Origin: Zobellella maritima
GTDB taxonomy: Bacteria; Pseudomonadota; Gammaproteobacteria; Enterobacterales; Aeromonadaceae
Direction: 5' to 3'
Length of the DNA stretch: 64,000 nt
Assembly (NCBI RefSeq): GCF_003075035.1
Contig: NZ_QCZE01000002.1
Coordinates: forward strand, 372,001 to 436,000
In this document: positions 18,118 through 26,450 of the stretch, in pieces
Position numbering within the stretch: position 1 is the first letter of the stretch
Layout of the letters: the number at the start of each line of letters is the position of its first letter
Program-made: the position numbers and the translations under genes
Notes under the pieces: generated by a model
Databases searched by the model: none
Seen by the model: only the letters and a program-made list of their open reading frames with translations
What the model was told of the DNA's origin: nothing

Positions 18118-19311
18118 TTATTCGGCCTGTGGTACTACCGAGGTATGCAGGTCAGACTCGGATTTTTTGGTGGCATAGATGGCATAAAGGCCACAAACCA
18201 GGGTCAGGATGACGGCAATGGCAACGAAATAGCCCAGGGTGCCATAGCCACCCAGATCGAAGGCATAACCGGCCAATGCCGGGGCGACGGCGGTACCGGC
18301 CATGACGGCGGAGCCAGCGGCGGCAGCGATACGACCTTTTTTGTCTGCAATACTGGCCAGCCCCATCATGCAGCTGTAGGTAAAGAAGTGGGCCGTCGAC
18401 CAGAGGATGACGATGGCAGTATAAACCGGATAGCTGTCGGTCTGGGTCACCAGATAGGTGATGACGCCGGTGCTTAGGACTCCCAGCACCAGCAGCATGC
18501 CACGGCCCAGATATTTACCGGCCAACAGCAGAATGACAGGACCGAGTAGGGAGGTGGCGCCGTGAATGCCGAACAAAAAGCCCAGGGAGTCCGGTGCCAT
18601 GCCGATGCGGCTGGTACCGATGTGCTCGGCGAACACCCATACCATGGTGTCGCGCACAAAGTAGAAACAGACCATGGCGAGAATGGCCAGTGCCACCGGC
18701 TTGAGCAGTACAGAGCCTTGACTGGTGCCACTGTCTTCCTGCTGGCGGGCTGGCTCCGGGTGCTGGGGCAGCATCAAAATCAAGGGGAGCAACAGGGCAT
18801 GCACTACCGCCAGTGCGCCCATGGCGCCCGCCAGTGACCAGTGACCTATGGCGGAGGGGACTACGTTGAGCAGCACCACCATCAGAATGGTGCCGAGCAG
18901 TACTATCTTGTTGGTGCTGGCATCCGGATCCTCGTGGCTGGCGACCACGGCATTCCCGCAGGACAGCGCCAGGCCGCAACCCAGGCCGGAAAGAATGAAG
19001 GCCGGAATGCTCTGACCATAGCTGCCGGCGAACATCACCCAGATGCAGCCGGCAATGGCAATCAGGGTACCCAGCATGGCCAGGGTTCGGCGGGGGGCTT
19101 TTGCTATCAGGGGGGCGATGGCCAGGGAAGACAGGCACATGGCGGTGATGTAATAGGTGATCAGACTGCCGGCCGTAGATTCGCCTATATTGAACTCACT
19201 CATGAGCGAGGTGAAAATAAACGGCAATATCAGCAGGGGGGCCAACCCGACACCATAAATAGCCGCGAACGGCGCCATTGTTTTTTTATCAAGGTATTTT
19301 CCCTTTATCAT
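18118..19311 (-). CDS. Major facilitator superfamily transporter
   Basis: A 397-residue protein with about twelve hydrophobic segments, typical of MFS carriers. Segments such as GLGCGLALSCGNAVVASHED and the loop with LIAKAPRRTLAMLG (an A-motif-like basic loop between helices 2 and 3) support the call. ATG 19311 is chosen because AAAGGAG lies about 8 nt upstream; a longer reading from 19389 has no ribosome site and an unlikely N-terminus. It follows the HDAC-like gene on the same strand after a 199-nt gap containing a hairpin, so it may have its own promoter. Substrate unknown; it probably imports or exports a compound of the island pathway. Confidence 0.82.
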   Translation of the reverse strand: MIKGKYLDKKTMAPFAAIYGVGLAPLLILPFIFTSLMSEFNIGESTAGSLITYYITAMCLSSLAIAPLIAKAPRRTLAMLGTLIAIAGCIWVMFAGSYGQSIPAFILSGLGCGLALSCGNAVVASHEDPDASTNKIVLLGTILMVVLLNVVPSAIGHWSLAGAMGALAVVHALLLPLILMLPQHPEPARQQEDSGTSQGSVLLKPVALAILAMVCFYFVRDTMVWVFAEHIGTSRIGMAPDSLGFLFGIHGATSLLGPVILLLAGKYLGRGMLLVLGVLSTGVITYLVTQTDSYPVYTAIVILWSTAHFFTYSCMMGLASIADKKGRIAAAAGSAVMAGTAVAPALAGYAFDLGGYGTLGYFVAIAVILTLVCGLYAIYATKKSESDLHTSVVPQAE

Positions 19312-19475
19312 TTTCAACTTCTCCTTTGTTGCAAGATATCGGTATTTCAGGTTCGGCGTGTAAAGGCATGAACATGCCCGTTGGCCCATGTTTTTGCATG
19401 GCCAATATGTAGAAGTGTTTAATCCTGTGTCTTATCAGGCTGTCGTTATCATTAGCCAGTATTGGTCCCGGTTTG

Positions 19476-19504
19476 GCAAAAGGCCGGTGATATCAGCCTT
19501 TTGC
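19476..19504 (-). terminator. Hairpin just past the HDAC-like gene
   Basis: GCAAAAGGC pairs with GCCTTTTGC around an 11-base loop, 7 nt beyond the stop codon. Four T residues lie in the descending arm. It may end the aminotransferase-deacetylase transcript before the MFS gene. Confidence 0.55.
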
Positions 19505-19510
19505 TTCTTG

Positions 19511-20614
19511 TTACCTTAAATCGGCGGCAAACTGCTGCGCTTTGCTGATCACCTCTTCTTGGTGGGGCAATATCGCATTGGTGTAACCCAGGGTGCTGCC
19601 GAATACCTCGAAGGGGTTTTCGCTCAGAAACTCGGCGCCGCACAGGCCTTCTAGCACACCCAGCCCCATATAGGGGGTTGAGGCCAGGTCGTAACCGCCT
19701 TCCTGACTCAGCACCAGGCGGCCGTCGCACAGCCGGGTTGCGCATTCCGCCATGGCTGCGCTCATGTCTCTGAAACAGCTGGGGGTAACGGCCATTCGGC
19801 CGAGGGGATCGTAGCAGCCGGCATCCAGCCCGCAGGCGACGATGATGAAGTCAGGTTTAAAGGCTTCCAGTGCCGGCACAACCACCCGCTTGATCACGTC
19901 TCGGTAAACTGCATTGCCGGAGCCTGGAGGCAGGGGCACGTTCAGGTTGTAGCCCTCGCCCACGCCTTCCCCTCTGTAATCCAGGGTGCCGGTGTTTTCT
20001 TCCAGGAAGTAATAGTCCTGATGGATGGAAAGGGTGAGCACGCTCGGGTCTTGCCAGAATATCTGTTGGGCGCCGTTGCCGTGATGCACATCCCAGTCGA
20101 CGATGGCTACCCGTTCAACACCGGAATAACTCTGGGCGTGCCGGGCTGCGATGGCGGCATTGTTAAGGATGCAGAAGCCGGCGCCTCTGTCGGTTTCAGC
20201 ATGGTGGCCGGGCGGGCGCACCAAGGCGAAGGCGTTGTCGACCTGTCGGCTCATCACTTGCTCAACCGCAGCCATGACGCCGCCCGCCGAGAGCAGGGCA
20301 ATATCGAAGCTGTTTGCGGCAAAGACAGCGCCGGGGCCGGCTTCGCCGGCTATTTTTCCGCTCTGGCGGGTCAGGCTTTCGAAATAGCTCGCCGAATGTA
20401 TTCGCAGAATTTCTTCCGCTGTGGCCTTGCGTGGTGTGATGGGGGTGAGCCGTTCAAGCACTCCTTGAGCCGAAAGCAGATTGAAAAAGCGTTTCTTGAT
20501 GTCCGGCCGATCCGGGTTGCCGCCTGGCTCTATGTAAAAAGGAGGAAATGCCTGATTGAGACTGTCGTACCAGAAGTACTTTTCGCTGGAAACCAGCCCG
20601 GTTTTTCTTAACAT
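19511..20614 (-). CDS. Class II histone-deacetylase-like amidohydrolase (acetylpolyamine amidohydrolase type)
   Basis: A 367-residue zinc-dependent deacetylase of the histone deacetylase superfamily. The catalytic set is complete: His137-His138 in RPPGHHAE, zinc ligands Asp175 and His177 in DWDVHHGNG and Asp264 in CGLDAG, and the transition-state Tyr308 in EGGYD. Bacterial members remove acyl groups from polyamines or other small amides in the cytoplasm. The start has AAGGAG 7 nt upstream. A 14-bp hairpin sits just before that ribosome site. It follows the aminotransferase gene on the same strand, which fits release of a free amine that is then transaminated. The real substrate is not determined by sequence. 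Confidence 0.9.
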   Translation of the reverse strand: MLRKTGLVSSEKYFWYDSLNQAFPPFYIEPGGNPDRPDIKKRFFNLLSAQGVLERLTPITPRKATAEEILRIHSASYFESLTRQSGKIAGEAGPGAVFAANSFDIALLSAGGVMAAVEQVMSRQVDNAFALVRPPGHHAETDRGAGFCILNNAAIAARHAQSYSGVERVAIVDWDVHHGNGAQQIFWQDPSVLTLSIHQDYYFLEENTGTLDYRGEGVGEGYNLNVPLPPGSGNAVYRDVIKRVVVPALEAFKPDFIIVACGLDAGCYDPLGRMAVTPSCFRDMSAAMAECATRLCDGRLVLSQEGGYDLASTPYMGLGVLEGLCGAEFLSENPFEVFGSTLGYTNAILPHQEEVISKAQQFAADLR

Positions 20615-20635
20615 AATCCTGCTCCTTCAGGTTGA

Positions 20636-20668
20636 GGAAGGGATTTGATATCGGATCAAATCCCTTCC
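20636..20668 (-). promoter_or_regulatory. Perfect 14-bp hairpin in the leader before the deacetylase gene
   Basis: GGAAGGGATTTGAT pairs perfectly with ATCAAATCCCTTCC around a five-base loop. It lies between the aminotransferase stop and the ribosome site of the deacetylase gene. There is no T run after it in the reading direction. It could be a processing or stability element that sets relative expression of the two genes, or a leaky terminator. Confidence 0.55.
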
Positions 20669-20699
20669 TGAATTTAGGCGTCAGTCGCTTCACATCTGC

Positions 20700-22094
20700 T
20701 TACAGGAAGCCTTCGGTTTTCAGATCCGTCATGGTGGCTTCAATGCTTTCCCGCAGGGTGGCGACCAGGAAGTCGATATGCTCCTTGGTAAGGGTAAGGG
20801 GCGGAGACAGCACGTTCATATGGGCCAGCGGGCGCACAATAAGGCCGCGGGCCTGGCAGTGCTTGGCGATGCGGTTGCCGACCTTGGCTTTGGGATCGAT
20901 CAGTTCCTTGGTTTGTTTGTCGGCCACGTTTTCAATACACATCATGAACTTGCGGCCACGCACGTCGCCAACAATCGGCAGGTCGAGCAAGGTTTTCAGC
21001 TGGTTTTCAAAGTAGCCGCCCATATCACGCACATGATTACACAGGTTTTCGCGCTCCATGATTTCGATATTTTTCAGGCCGGCGGCACAGCTGACCGGGT
21101 GGCCGGAATAGGTGAATCCATGGGTAAAGATGGCGCCGTCGGCCTGGGGCTTGCTGATCACCTCGTAGATCTCGTCCGAGAGGATGGTAGCGCCCAGCGG
21201 CAGGTATCCGGAGGTCAGGCCCTTGGCGCAGGTGATGATGTCCGGCACTATTCCGAATTCGTCTTCGGAGGCGAACATGTGGCCGAGTCGTCCGAAGGCG
21301 GTAACCACCTCATCGGAAACATAGAGTACGCCGTATTTGCGGCATATTGCGTGGATTTTCTTGTGGTAGCCTTCCGGCTGTACGATGACGCCCCCGGCAC
21401 CCATGATGGGCTCGGCGAAGAAGGCGGCAACATTGTCCGGCCCCAGCTCCAGAATCTTGTCTTCCAGCTCCTGTACCTTCTCGTCGCAGAAATCCTCGAG
21501 GCTTTGACCCTCGGGGCGGCGGTAGGGGTTGGGGCAGGAAATGTGGTGTACCAGCTGGTCGTCGATATCGAAACCGATATGATCGAACTTGACCCCAGTG
21601 ATCGACATCGCCATATAGGTACTGCCGTGATAGCCATCGATACGGGAGATGATCTGCTTCTTGCTCTTCTTGCCCAGTTGGTTGAAGTAGAAGTGAATGA
21701 TACGCACCGCGGTGTCGTTGGCGACGGAGCCTCCACAGCCGTAGAAGACGTGGTTCAGATTGCCGGGGGCCAGCTCGGCCAGTTTGGCGGCCAATTTGGC
21801 AGCCGGGACAGTGGTGTGATGACCAAAACAGGAGTAATAAGGGATCTGGCGCACCTGGTCGGCGATGGCCTGGGCCATTTCTTCTCGGGCATAACCGATA
21901 TTCACGCACCAGAGACCGCCGATGCCATCCAGGTACTGGCGTCCCTCGCCATCGATGACATGCACATTATCGCTGTCCGCCAGTACCATGGAACCTGTTT
22001 CTTTAAAGGTAGAGAAGTCTGTCCAAGGATGAATATAATGATCCCTGTCCTGCTGCCATACTTCCTGCATATCTACGTTGTTCAATTTGGACAT
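20700..22094 (-). CDS. Class III (omega) aminotransferase
   Basis: A 464-residue PLP-dependent aminotransferase of the class III fold. The Schiff-base lysine is K291 in CAKGLTSGYLPLGA, preceded by the PLP-nitrogen aspartate in DEVVTAFGRLG and the GYHGSTY segment. The family moves amino groups from omega-amino acids, diamines or polyamines to pyruvate or 2-oxoglutarate. It resembles putrescine:pyruvate (SpuC-like) and beta-alanine:pyruvate enzymes. Two ATGs are possible: at 22103 the GGAG touches the start codon, while at 22094 it is 9 nt away, so 22094 is used. A 24-bp palindrome and the shared box lie upstream. The product aldehyde could feed the PuuC-like dehydrogenase. Confidence 0.92.
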   Translation of the reverse strand: MSKLNNVDMQEVWQQDRDHYIHPWTDFSTFKETGSMVLADSDNVHVIDGEGRQYLDGIGGLWCVNIGYAREEMAQAIADQVRQIPYYSCFGHHTTVPAAKLAAKLAELAPGNLNHVFYGCGGSVANDTAVRIIHFYFNQLGKKSKKQIISRIDGYHGSTYMAMSITGVKFDHIGFDIDDQLVHHISCPNPYRRPEGQSLEDFCDEKVQELEDKILELGPDNVAAFFAEPIMGAGGVIVQPEGYHKKIHAICRKYGVLYVSDEVVTAFGRLGHMFASEDEFGIVPDIITCAKGLTSGYLPLGATILSDEIYEVISKPQADGAIFTHGFTYSGHPVSCAAGLKNIEIMERENLCNHVRDMGGYFENQLKTLLDLPIVGDVRGRKFMMCIENVADKQTKELIDPKAKVGNRIAKHCQARGLIVRPLAHMNVLSPPLTLTKEHIDFLVATLRESIEATMTDLKTEGFL

Positions 22095-22234
22095 TTTCGA
22101 CATCTCCTTTAATCATGCTGAATGTCTAATAAGTGGTTCTGTCAACACCGGGTGCGGCTATGTTTCAGCGCTAACGGGTTAAGTAACTATCTGGTGTTAA
22201 CAAACCGCTAACCATGAGGTTATGGGTTATTTGG

Positions 22235-22284
22235 CCATTGTTAAAATATTATTTTTTCTCACATAGGATTAATAAATCCTATGT
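22235..22284 (-). promoter_or_regulatory. Shared promoter module, aminotransferase copy
   Basis: On the plus strand this reads CCATTG, TTAAAATATTATT, a 13-nt spacer, then an inverted repeat. The repeat is a perfect 10-bp-arm palindrome (ACATAGGATT / AATCCTATGT, loop AATA, 22261-22284). It lies about 140 nt upstream of the aminotransferase start. The same order and spacing recur near 25355 and 28345. Confidence 0.6.
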
Positions 22285-22481
22285 AGCGGTGGTGGCGAAG
22301 TTTGAGTCTGCAAAGTGGTTTCTTGCGGCTCTTATTCTTGTTTCCCCGTATGATAAGCAGCCCGTGGTAGGGGTGTCCCAACAGCTGAGCGGTGGCCTTG
22401 CCGTTGCCGAAACCCCTAGTTGCCTTGGAAGTAGTCGTTAAATATCAGTGCATTACATAGAAAGGTGGGCGGGTCTGAACG

Positions 22482-22506
22482 AAAAACGGCGGCAGATGCC
22501 GCCGTT
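22482..22506 (-). terminator. Rho-independent terminator of the APC permease gene
   Basis: AACGGCGGC pairs with GCCGCCGTT around a four-base loop, with a run of five Ts on the minus strand. It is 19 nt beyond the permease stop codon and separates this unit from the aminotransferase promoter. The rest of 22104-22480 holds only the shared promoter module. Confidence 0.88.
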
Positions 22507-22524
22507 TAAGTCGGTGGAAAGTTC

Positions 22525-23958
22525 TTAGTCGGCGTTAAGTACCTTTTCAATCGGTTCGGGTTCGAACAGCTTCTTCTTCATCACTACCTTGACCCAGAAC
22601 ACCCCGACAACGGAGACAAGCCCCAACACGATACCGGCGGCGCCGAAGATCTGGCCACTCAGCTCGGGAGCCGGTGACGCGTAGACGATGGCGTAGATCA
22701 TGCCGGCGATGCCGATGATCTGTGGCAGCGGATAGAAGGGCGTCTTGTATGGGCGCTTGATATCCGGATAGCGCTTGCGCAGGGCGATCACATTGATGTG
22801 GGTAATGATATAGGCCAGCAGCCAGGCGATGGCGGCGGAGATCAGCAACAGGCCGATGGCATCGGGATCATCACCCATGAAGACCAGGGGCAGACCGGTG
22901 ATCGCGGTGACAAAGAGCACCGCGACCCAAGGGGTTTTGGTGCCCGAGGTCAGCTTCTTGAACTGCGGGAAGGCCTGGCCGTTCTGGGCCATGCCGTACA
23001 GCATGCGGGGGATGGCGGCCAGCGAAGTGTTAACCGTGCTGCAGGTGGCGGTAATGGCGGCCACCGCGAGGAAGGTCAGCCCGACATCGCCGAATACGGC
23101 CTTGGCAAAGTCGTAATGGGGAAGAGCAGAGCCCGCCAGCTCATCCGCCGGAATATAGAAGAGGGCGCCGAGGCAGTAGATGGCAATGGTGGCAAAGATC
23201 ACGGTTACACCTATGGTCATGGCGCGGGGGATATTACGTTCAGGGTTCTTGGACTCTTCCACCAGAGGGCAGACGAACTCAGCGCCCACATATCCCCATA
23301 TGGCCAGCGCGACCAGGGTGATGACCTCGGCTCCCATCGGGTTCCAGCTACTGGTGAGATCAATGCCGGCCGGGTGCGGGTTGGCTACCCCGGTGATGGC
23401 GGAAAGGCCCAGCATCAGCAGTACTATCACCATCACCAGGGCCAGCACGGACTGGAGCTTGGCGAACATATCTATGCCCATAAGGTTAAGCACGGTGAAA
23501 ATCGCCAACAGGCCAAAGCCAAGCGTCATCGGCGGAAACATCCCAGGATAGATTTTGTCGATGATCAGATCGACCAGCAACAGCTCCGCGGAGAGCGCAA
23601 ACATGGCCACCACTATATAGCCGGAGAATACCGACAGAATCGCCGGGAAATGACCTATGGACACCTCGGTGTAGCTGCTCAAGCTGCCGGCGCGGGGGAT
23701 CATCAGTGACAACTCGGAAAAAGAGGAAACATAGGTCAGTGCCAGTATATAGCCCAGGGTCAGGGGAATGATGAATCCCAGCCCGGCAATCCCGGCACCC
23801 TGCAGCATGATCACCATGACGCCCTGAGACACAACCAGGCCTATCGCCACCGCGAGTAGGGAGCCGAGCCCCAGCACCCGGCCGAAACCGGACTTTTTCT
23901 CGGTACGCGCCGCGCCGCTAGGCACCGCTGCCGAGTTGTAAGATACATTGTCAGACAT
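22525..23958 (-). CDS. APC-superfamily amino acid/polyamine permease
   Basis: A 477-residue integral membrane protein with about twelve hydrophobic helices. The first helix carries the glycine-rich substrate loop of the APC fold (GSLLAVAIGLVVSQG, near residue 32). PRAGSLSSYTE near 90 and the EESKNPERNIPRAM segment near 220 are typical APC signatures. Members carry amino acids and polyamines in symport or antiport. The start has AGGAG 9 nt upstream. It follows the M20 hydrolase gene on the same strand, with a nested hairpin between. It probably imports the island's nitrogen substrate. Confidence 0.9.
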   Translation of the reverse strand: MSDNVSYNSAAVPSGAARTEKKSGFGRVLGLGSLLAVAIGLVVSQGVMVIMLQGAGIAGLGFIIPLTLGYILALTYVSSFSELSLMIPRAGSLSSYTEVSIGHFPAILSVFSGYIVVAMFALSAELLLVDLIIDKIYPGMFPPMTLGFGLLAIFTVLNLMGIDMFAKLQSVLALVMVIVLLMLGLSAITGVANPHPAGIDLTSSWNPMGAEVITLVALAIWGYVGAEFVCPLVEESKNPERNIPRAMTIGVTVIFATIAIYCLGALFYIPADELAGSALPHYDFAKAVFGDVGLTFLAVAAITATCSTVNTSLAAIPRMLYGMAQNGQAFPQFKKLTSGTKTPWVAVLFVTAITGLPLVFMGDDPDAIGLLLISAAIAWLLAYIITHINVIALRKRYPDIKRPYKTPFYPLPQIIGIAGMIYAIVYASPAPELSGQIFGAAGIVLGLVSVVGVFWVKVVMKKKLFEPEPIEKVLNAD

Positions 23959-23991
23959 ATTCTATTCGCTCCTGAAGAGTTTATGTTGTGG

Positions 23992-24044
23992 CCTCAATGC
24001 ATAGTCCATAGGGTACCCGCCGAGGCGGGTACTCTGCATTGAGG
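23992..24044 (-). promoter_or_regulatory. Nested inverted repeat in the M20-permease gap
   Basis: The outer arms CCTCAATGCA / TGCATTGAGG (23992-24001 and 24035-24044) enclose a second stem GTACCCGC / GCGGGTAC (24013-24020 and 24025-24032). There is no T run. It lies between two same-strand genes and could be an attenuator, a partial terminator or an RNA stability element. Confidence 0.6.
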
Positions 24045-24083
24045 AAGGGTTAAAGCTGTTGTGAGCGGTTCCCCTCTCCTTTG

Positions 24084-25241
24084 TTACTGGCTCAGTTGAT
24101 CAGTCAGCCGCGCCATAAACAGCTCGCACTGTTCGATCTGGCTGACATGAATAAATTCGTCCGGCTTATGGCCCTGATCCATGCTGCCGGGCCCGCAGAC
24201 CACGGTGGGAATGCCCAGTTCGTTGCTGAACAGGCCGCCTTCGGTCCCGAAGCCGATACGACCGTCGCTGTCGGAGTCGACCAGACTGCGGACAAAATGG
24301 ATCACTTCGGCGTCTTCGGCTGTGCTCAGGCCGGGATATTCGGTGGTGATATCGATGTCGATCTGGCAGTCGGAGTCAACGTGGCGCATCTCGGCGACCA
24401 GCTCATCGACATAGGCCTGGAAGTGGGTCAGTAGCTGGCGGGGATCCTCGGCGGCGACATTGCGAATTTCAAACAGGAAACTGCAATGGTTGGGTACGAT
24501 ATTGAGCGCGGTCCCGCCCTGCACTGTACCGGTATGTACCGTGCTGTAAGGAATTTCATAGCCCTGCTCGAATGGCCCTTCGTTTTTTTTCTGCAGGGCC
24601 AGCTGCTCCAACCAATGAATTAGGCGGGCGGCATAGTTAATGGCGTTGACCCCCAGGGGGGCCATGCCGGAGTGGCATTCCTTGCCCTTTACCGTTACCC
24701 GGGCGGCCAGCTTCCCCTTGTGGGCTGTTACCACCAGCATGTTGGTCGGTTCGCCGATAATACAGATGGCCGGTCTCACCGGGTGTCCCTGCAGGGTATC
24801 GATCAACCGGCGGACGCCGACACAGCCGATCTCTTCGTCGTAGGAAAAGGCCAGGTGTATGGGCGTATGCAGTTCCCGCAAGACCATGTCGGGCACGGCG
24901 GCCAAGACCACGGCAAGAAAGGCCTTCATATCACTGGTTCCCCGACCGTAATAGCGGCCCTCTGCTTCGGTCAGCCTGTAAGGCTCTCGGGTCCAGTTCT
25001 GGCCGGTGACCGGGACCGTATCCGTATGGCCGGACAGCATGACGCCGCCCTGGTCCTGGGGACCTATGGTGGCGTACAGGTTGGCCTTGTGCTGCTGTTC
25101 ATCGAAGATCAGCTGGCTGTCTACCCCATGCTCCCTCAGGTGTTGCTGTACGTAGGCCATCAGCGCCAGGTTCGAATTGGCGCTGGTGGTATCAAAGCCG
25201 ATCAGACGGCTCAGTATGTCGAGGGATAATGCCTTTGCCAT
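24084..25241 (-). CDS. M20-family amidohydrolase, ArgE-like
   Basis: A 385-residue zinc-dependent hydrolase of the acetylornithine deacetylase / succinyl-diaminopimelate desuccinylase family. Metal-site motifs are LSGHTDTVPV (near residue 70) and the catalytic Glu pair in SYDEEIGC (near 130); the dimerisation domain follows from about 175. The start has AGGAGA 6 nt upstream. This is a second ArgE-type gene in the window: the biosynthetic argE is at 44831-45982 beside the arg genes, so this one is likely catabolic and removes an acyl group from an amino-acid-like compound. It is probably transcribed together with the APC permease. Confidence 0.87.
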   Translation of the reverse strand: MAKALSLDILSRLIGFDTTSANSNLALMAYVQQHLREHGVDSQLIFDEQQHKANLYATIGPQDQGGVMLSGHTDTVPVTGQNWTREPYRLTEAEGRYYGRGTSDMKAFLAVVLAAVPDMVLRELHTPIHLAFSYDEEIGCVGVRRLIDTLQGHPVRPAICIIGEPTNMLVVTAHKGKLAARVTVKGKECHSGMAPLGVNAINYAARLIHWLEQLALQKKNEGPFEQGYEIPYSTVHTGTVQGGTALNIVPNHCSFLFEIRNVAAEDPRQLLTHFQAYVDELVAEMRHVDSDCQIDIDITTEYPGLSTAEDAEVIHFVRSLVDSDSDGRIGFGTEGGLFSNELGIPTVVCGPGSMDQGHKPDEFIHVSQIEQCELFMARLTDQLSQ

Positions 25242-25354
25242 GTGTTCTCCTGAATAGACTCAGCACTTGGGAAGGCTGTCGGTGGCTCCGTTCCCGGTAT
25301 GGCCGCCCTGCTCCGAGCGCTGTTAAGCTTGGGTTTAGGGTATGTAAATAAATT

Positions 25355-25400
25355 GCATTCTTAAAATATCTTTAAACTTATAAAAAGATTCGAAAAATCT
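25355..25400 (-). promoter_or_regulatory. Shared promoter module, M20 hydrolase copy
   Basis: On the plus strand this reads GCATTC, TTAAAATATCTTT, a 13-nt spacer and a GATT-led inverted repeat (AGATT / AATCT, 25386-25400). Its box matches the aminotransferase copy at 10 of 12 core positions. It sits about 113 nt upstream of the M20 gene in the same orientation. Confidence 0.5.
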
Positions 25401-25629
25401 ATGCTGACCTCCCGGAGGTATGTCAGCGCACCTGGCTACAATTGCATCTGATCAGGAAGCCCACCGTACGGAAGCTGAACAGGGAAAGGCGGTAGCCGAG
25501 CTTGTACGCCATCCGGCTGCGGTAACGGCGATCCTGGGTGATTGCAACGATAATGGTGTGCTGCACCTCCGCATTGGACAACACCCAGGAAAAGGTGCCG
25601 CCGATCAGGATGAACTCCACCGCCGTAGG

Positions 25630-25692
25630 TTAATCTCCATTGACGTCCATTTAGGGTGTGTTGGTGCCTTAACCCCCGTAGAGGGAGATTAA
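25630..25692. repeat. Inverted repeat with a MITE-end-like core in a gene-free gap
   Basis: TTAATCTCC (25630-25638) and GGAGATTAA (25684-25692) flank a segment containing TAGGGTGTGTT (25652-25662), the first 11 bases of the terminal repeat at 28451. No gene is recognised in 25401-25768; a minus-strand reading of 65 codons at 25423-25620 has no known motif and no good ribosome site. Confidence 0.45.
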
Positions 25693-25768
25693 GGCTCCGT
25701 TCGGCAGCCTGCTTTCTTTGCTGGTTTTCTTTAGTGGTTAAAATGAGTGATCGCCGCAGGTTCGAGGC

Positions 25769-26440
25769 TTACTCGTCACCGGGAACACCGAAGGATTCCG
25801 CATTGGCGGGATCCTTGGCACGGGTGATGTAAGCCTGCATTTGCGGCTGATAGTTCTGCCAGACCATGCGTAGCTCGGTGAGCGGGGCTATATGCCAGTC
25901 CACCCGCAGGTCGACTACCGGCCAGTTGGGCTCGGCGCTCATCAGCAGACCGGCGGAATGTACCGCGCCCAGTTCGCCACCGGCGGCCAGGCCTGCCTCA
26001 AGGGCCTGCAGCAGCCGTTCAGCCAGGTGTCCCTGGCTGCCTTCAAAGGCGTTGATCATCGCCTGAGGCACGTCGGTATTTGCCAGCAGGTTGCCCATCG
26101 CCAGGCAGTTCCTGCCTTGGGCGGTGGCGTGGATTCCCAGTGCCTGGGCACCGCTGAAGGTGGCGGTTTCACCACGGGTGTTGAGCACGCCGAGCTGACG
26201 CCATTCGATGTCAGTGTCGGCCTGGGTCTGGGCCTTGAGGATCTCGGCCGGGGCCAGGCCTTCCTGCAGCAGATTAAGCGCCAGTGGTCCCAGCTCCGGA
26301 TTGGTCACATTCTGAGTCAGAGACACCCCGACGCCGCTGCGTACAAAGGCACAACGGCTGGCAACTGCGATACTGGAAGAGGTAATGGCACAACCCACCA
26401 TGCCGGTTTCAGGACAAATGCCCGCGACGGAAAAGGTCAT
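25769..26440 (-). CDS. DUF1028 family protein (predicted Ntn-hydrolase fold)
   Basis: A 223-residue protein matching the DUF1028 family from the MTFSVAG start through AITSSSIAVASRCAFVRSG and SLTQNVTNPELG. The family is thought to adopt an N-terminal-nucleophile hydrolase-like fold; no reaction is established. ATG 26440 follows GAGGAG by 7 nt; a longer reading into the upstream gene is less likely. It starts 10 nt after the Rid-family gene and appears co-transcribed with it and the flavin monooxygenase. DUF1028 and Rid proteins are often neighbours, which suggests linked roles in handling reactive nitrogen intermediates. Confidence 0.88.
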   Translation of the reverse strand: MTFSVAGICPETGMVGCAITSSSIAVASRCAFVRSGVGVSLTQNVTNPELGPLALNLLQEGLAPAEILKAQTQADTDIEWRQLGVLNTRGETATFSGAQALGIHATAQGRNCLAMGNLLANTDVPQAMINAFEGSQGHLAERLLQALEAGLAAGGELGAVHSAGLLMSAEPNWPVVDLRVDWHIAPLTELRMVWQNYQPQMQAYITRAKDPANAESFGVPGDE

Positions 26441-26450
26441 AATTTGCTCC

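Noticed and set aside
25423-25620. A 65-codon minus-strand reading with some hydrophobic stretches
   Set aside because: No good ribosome site, no recognised motif and unusual composition; it sits in a gap with repeat scars.
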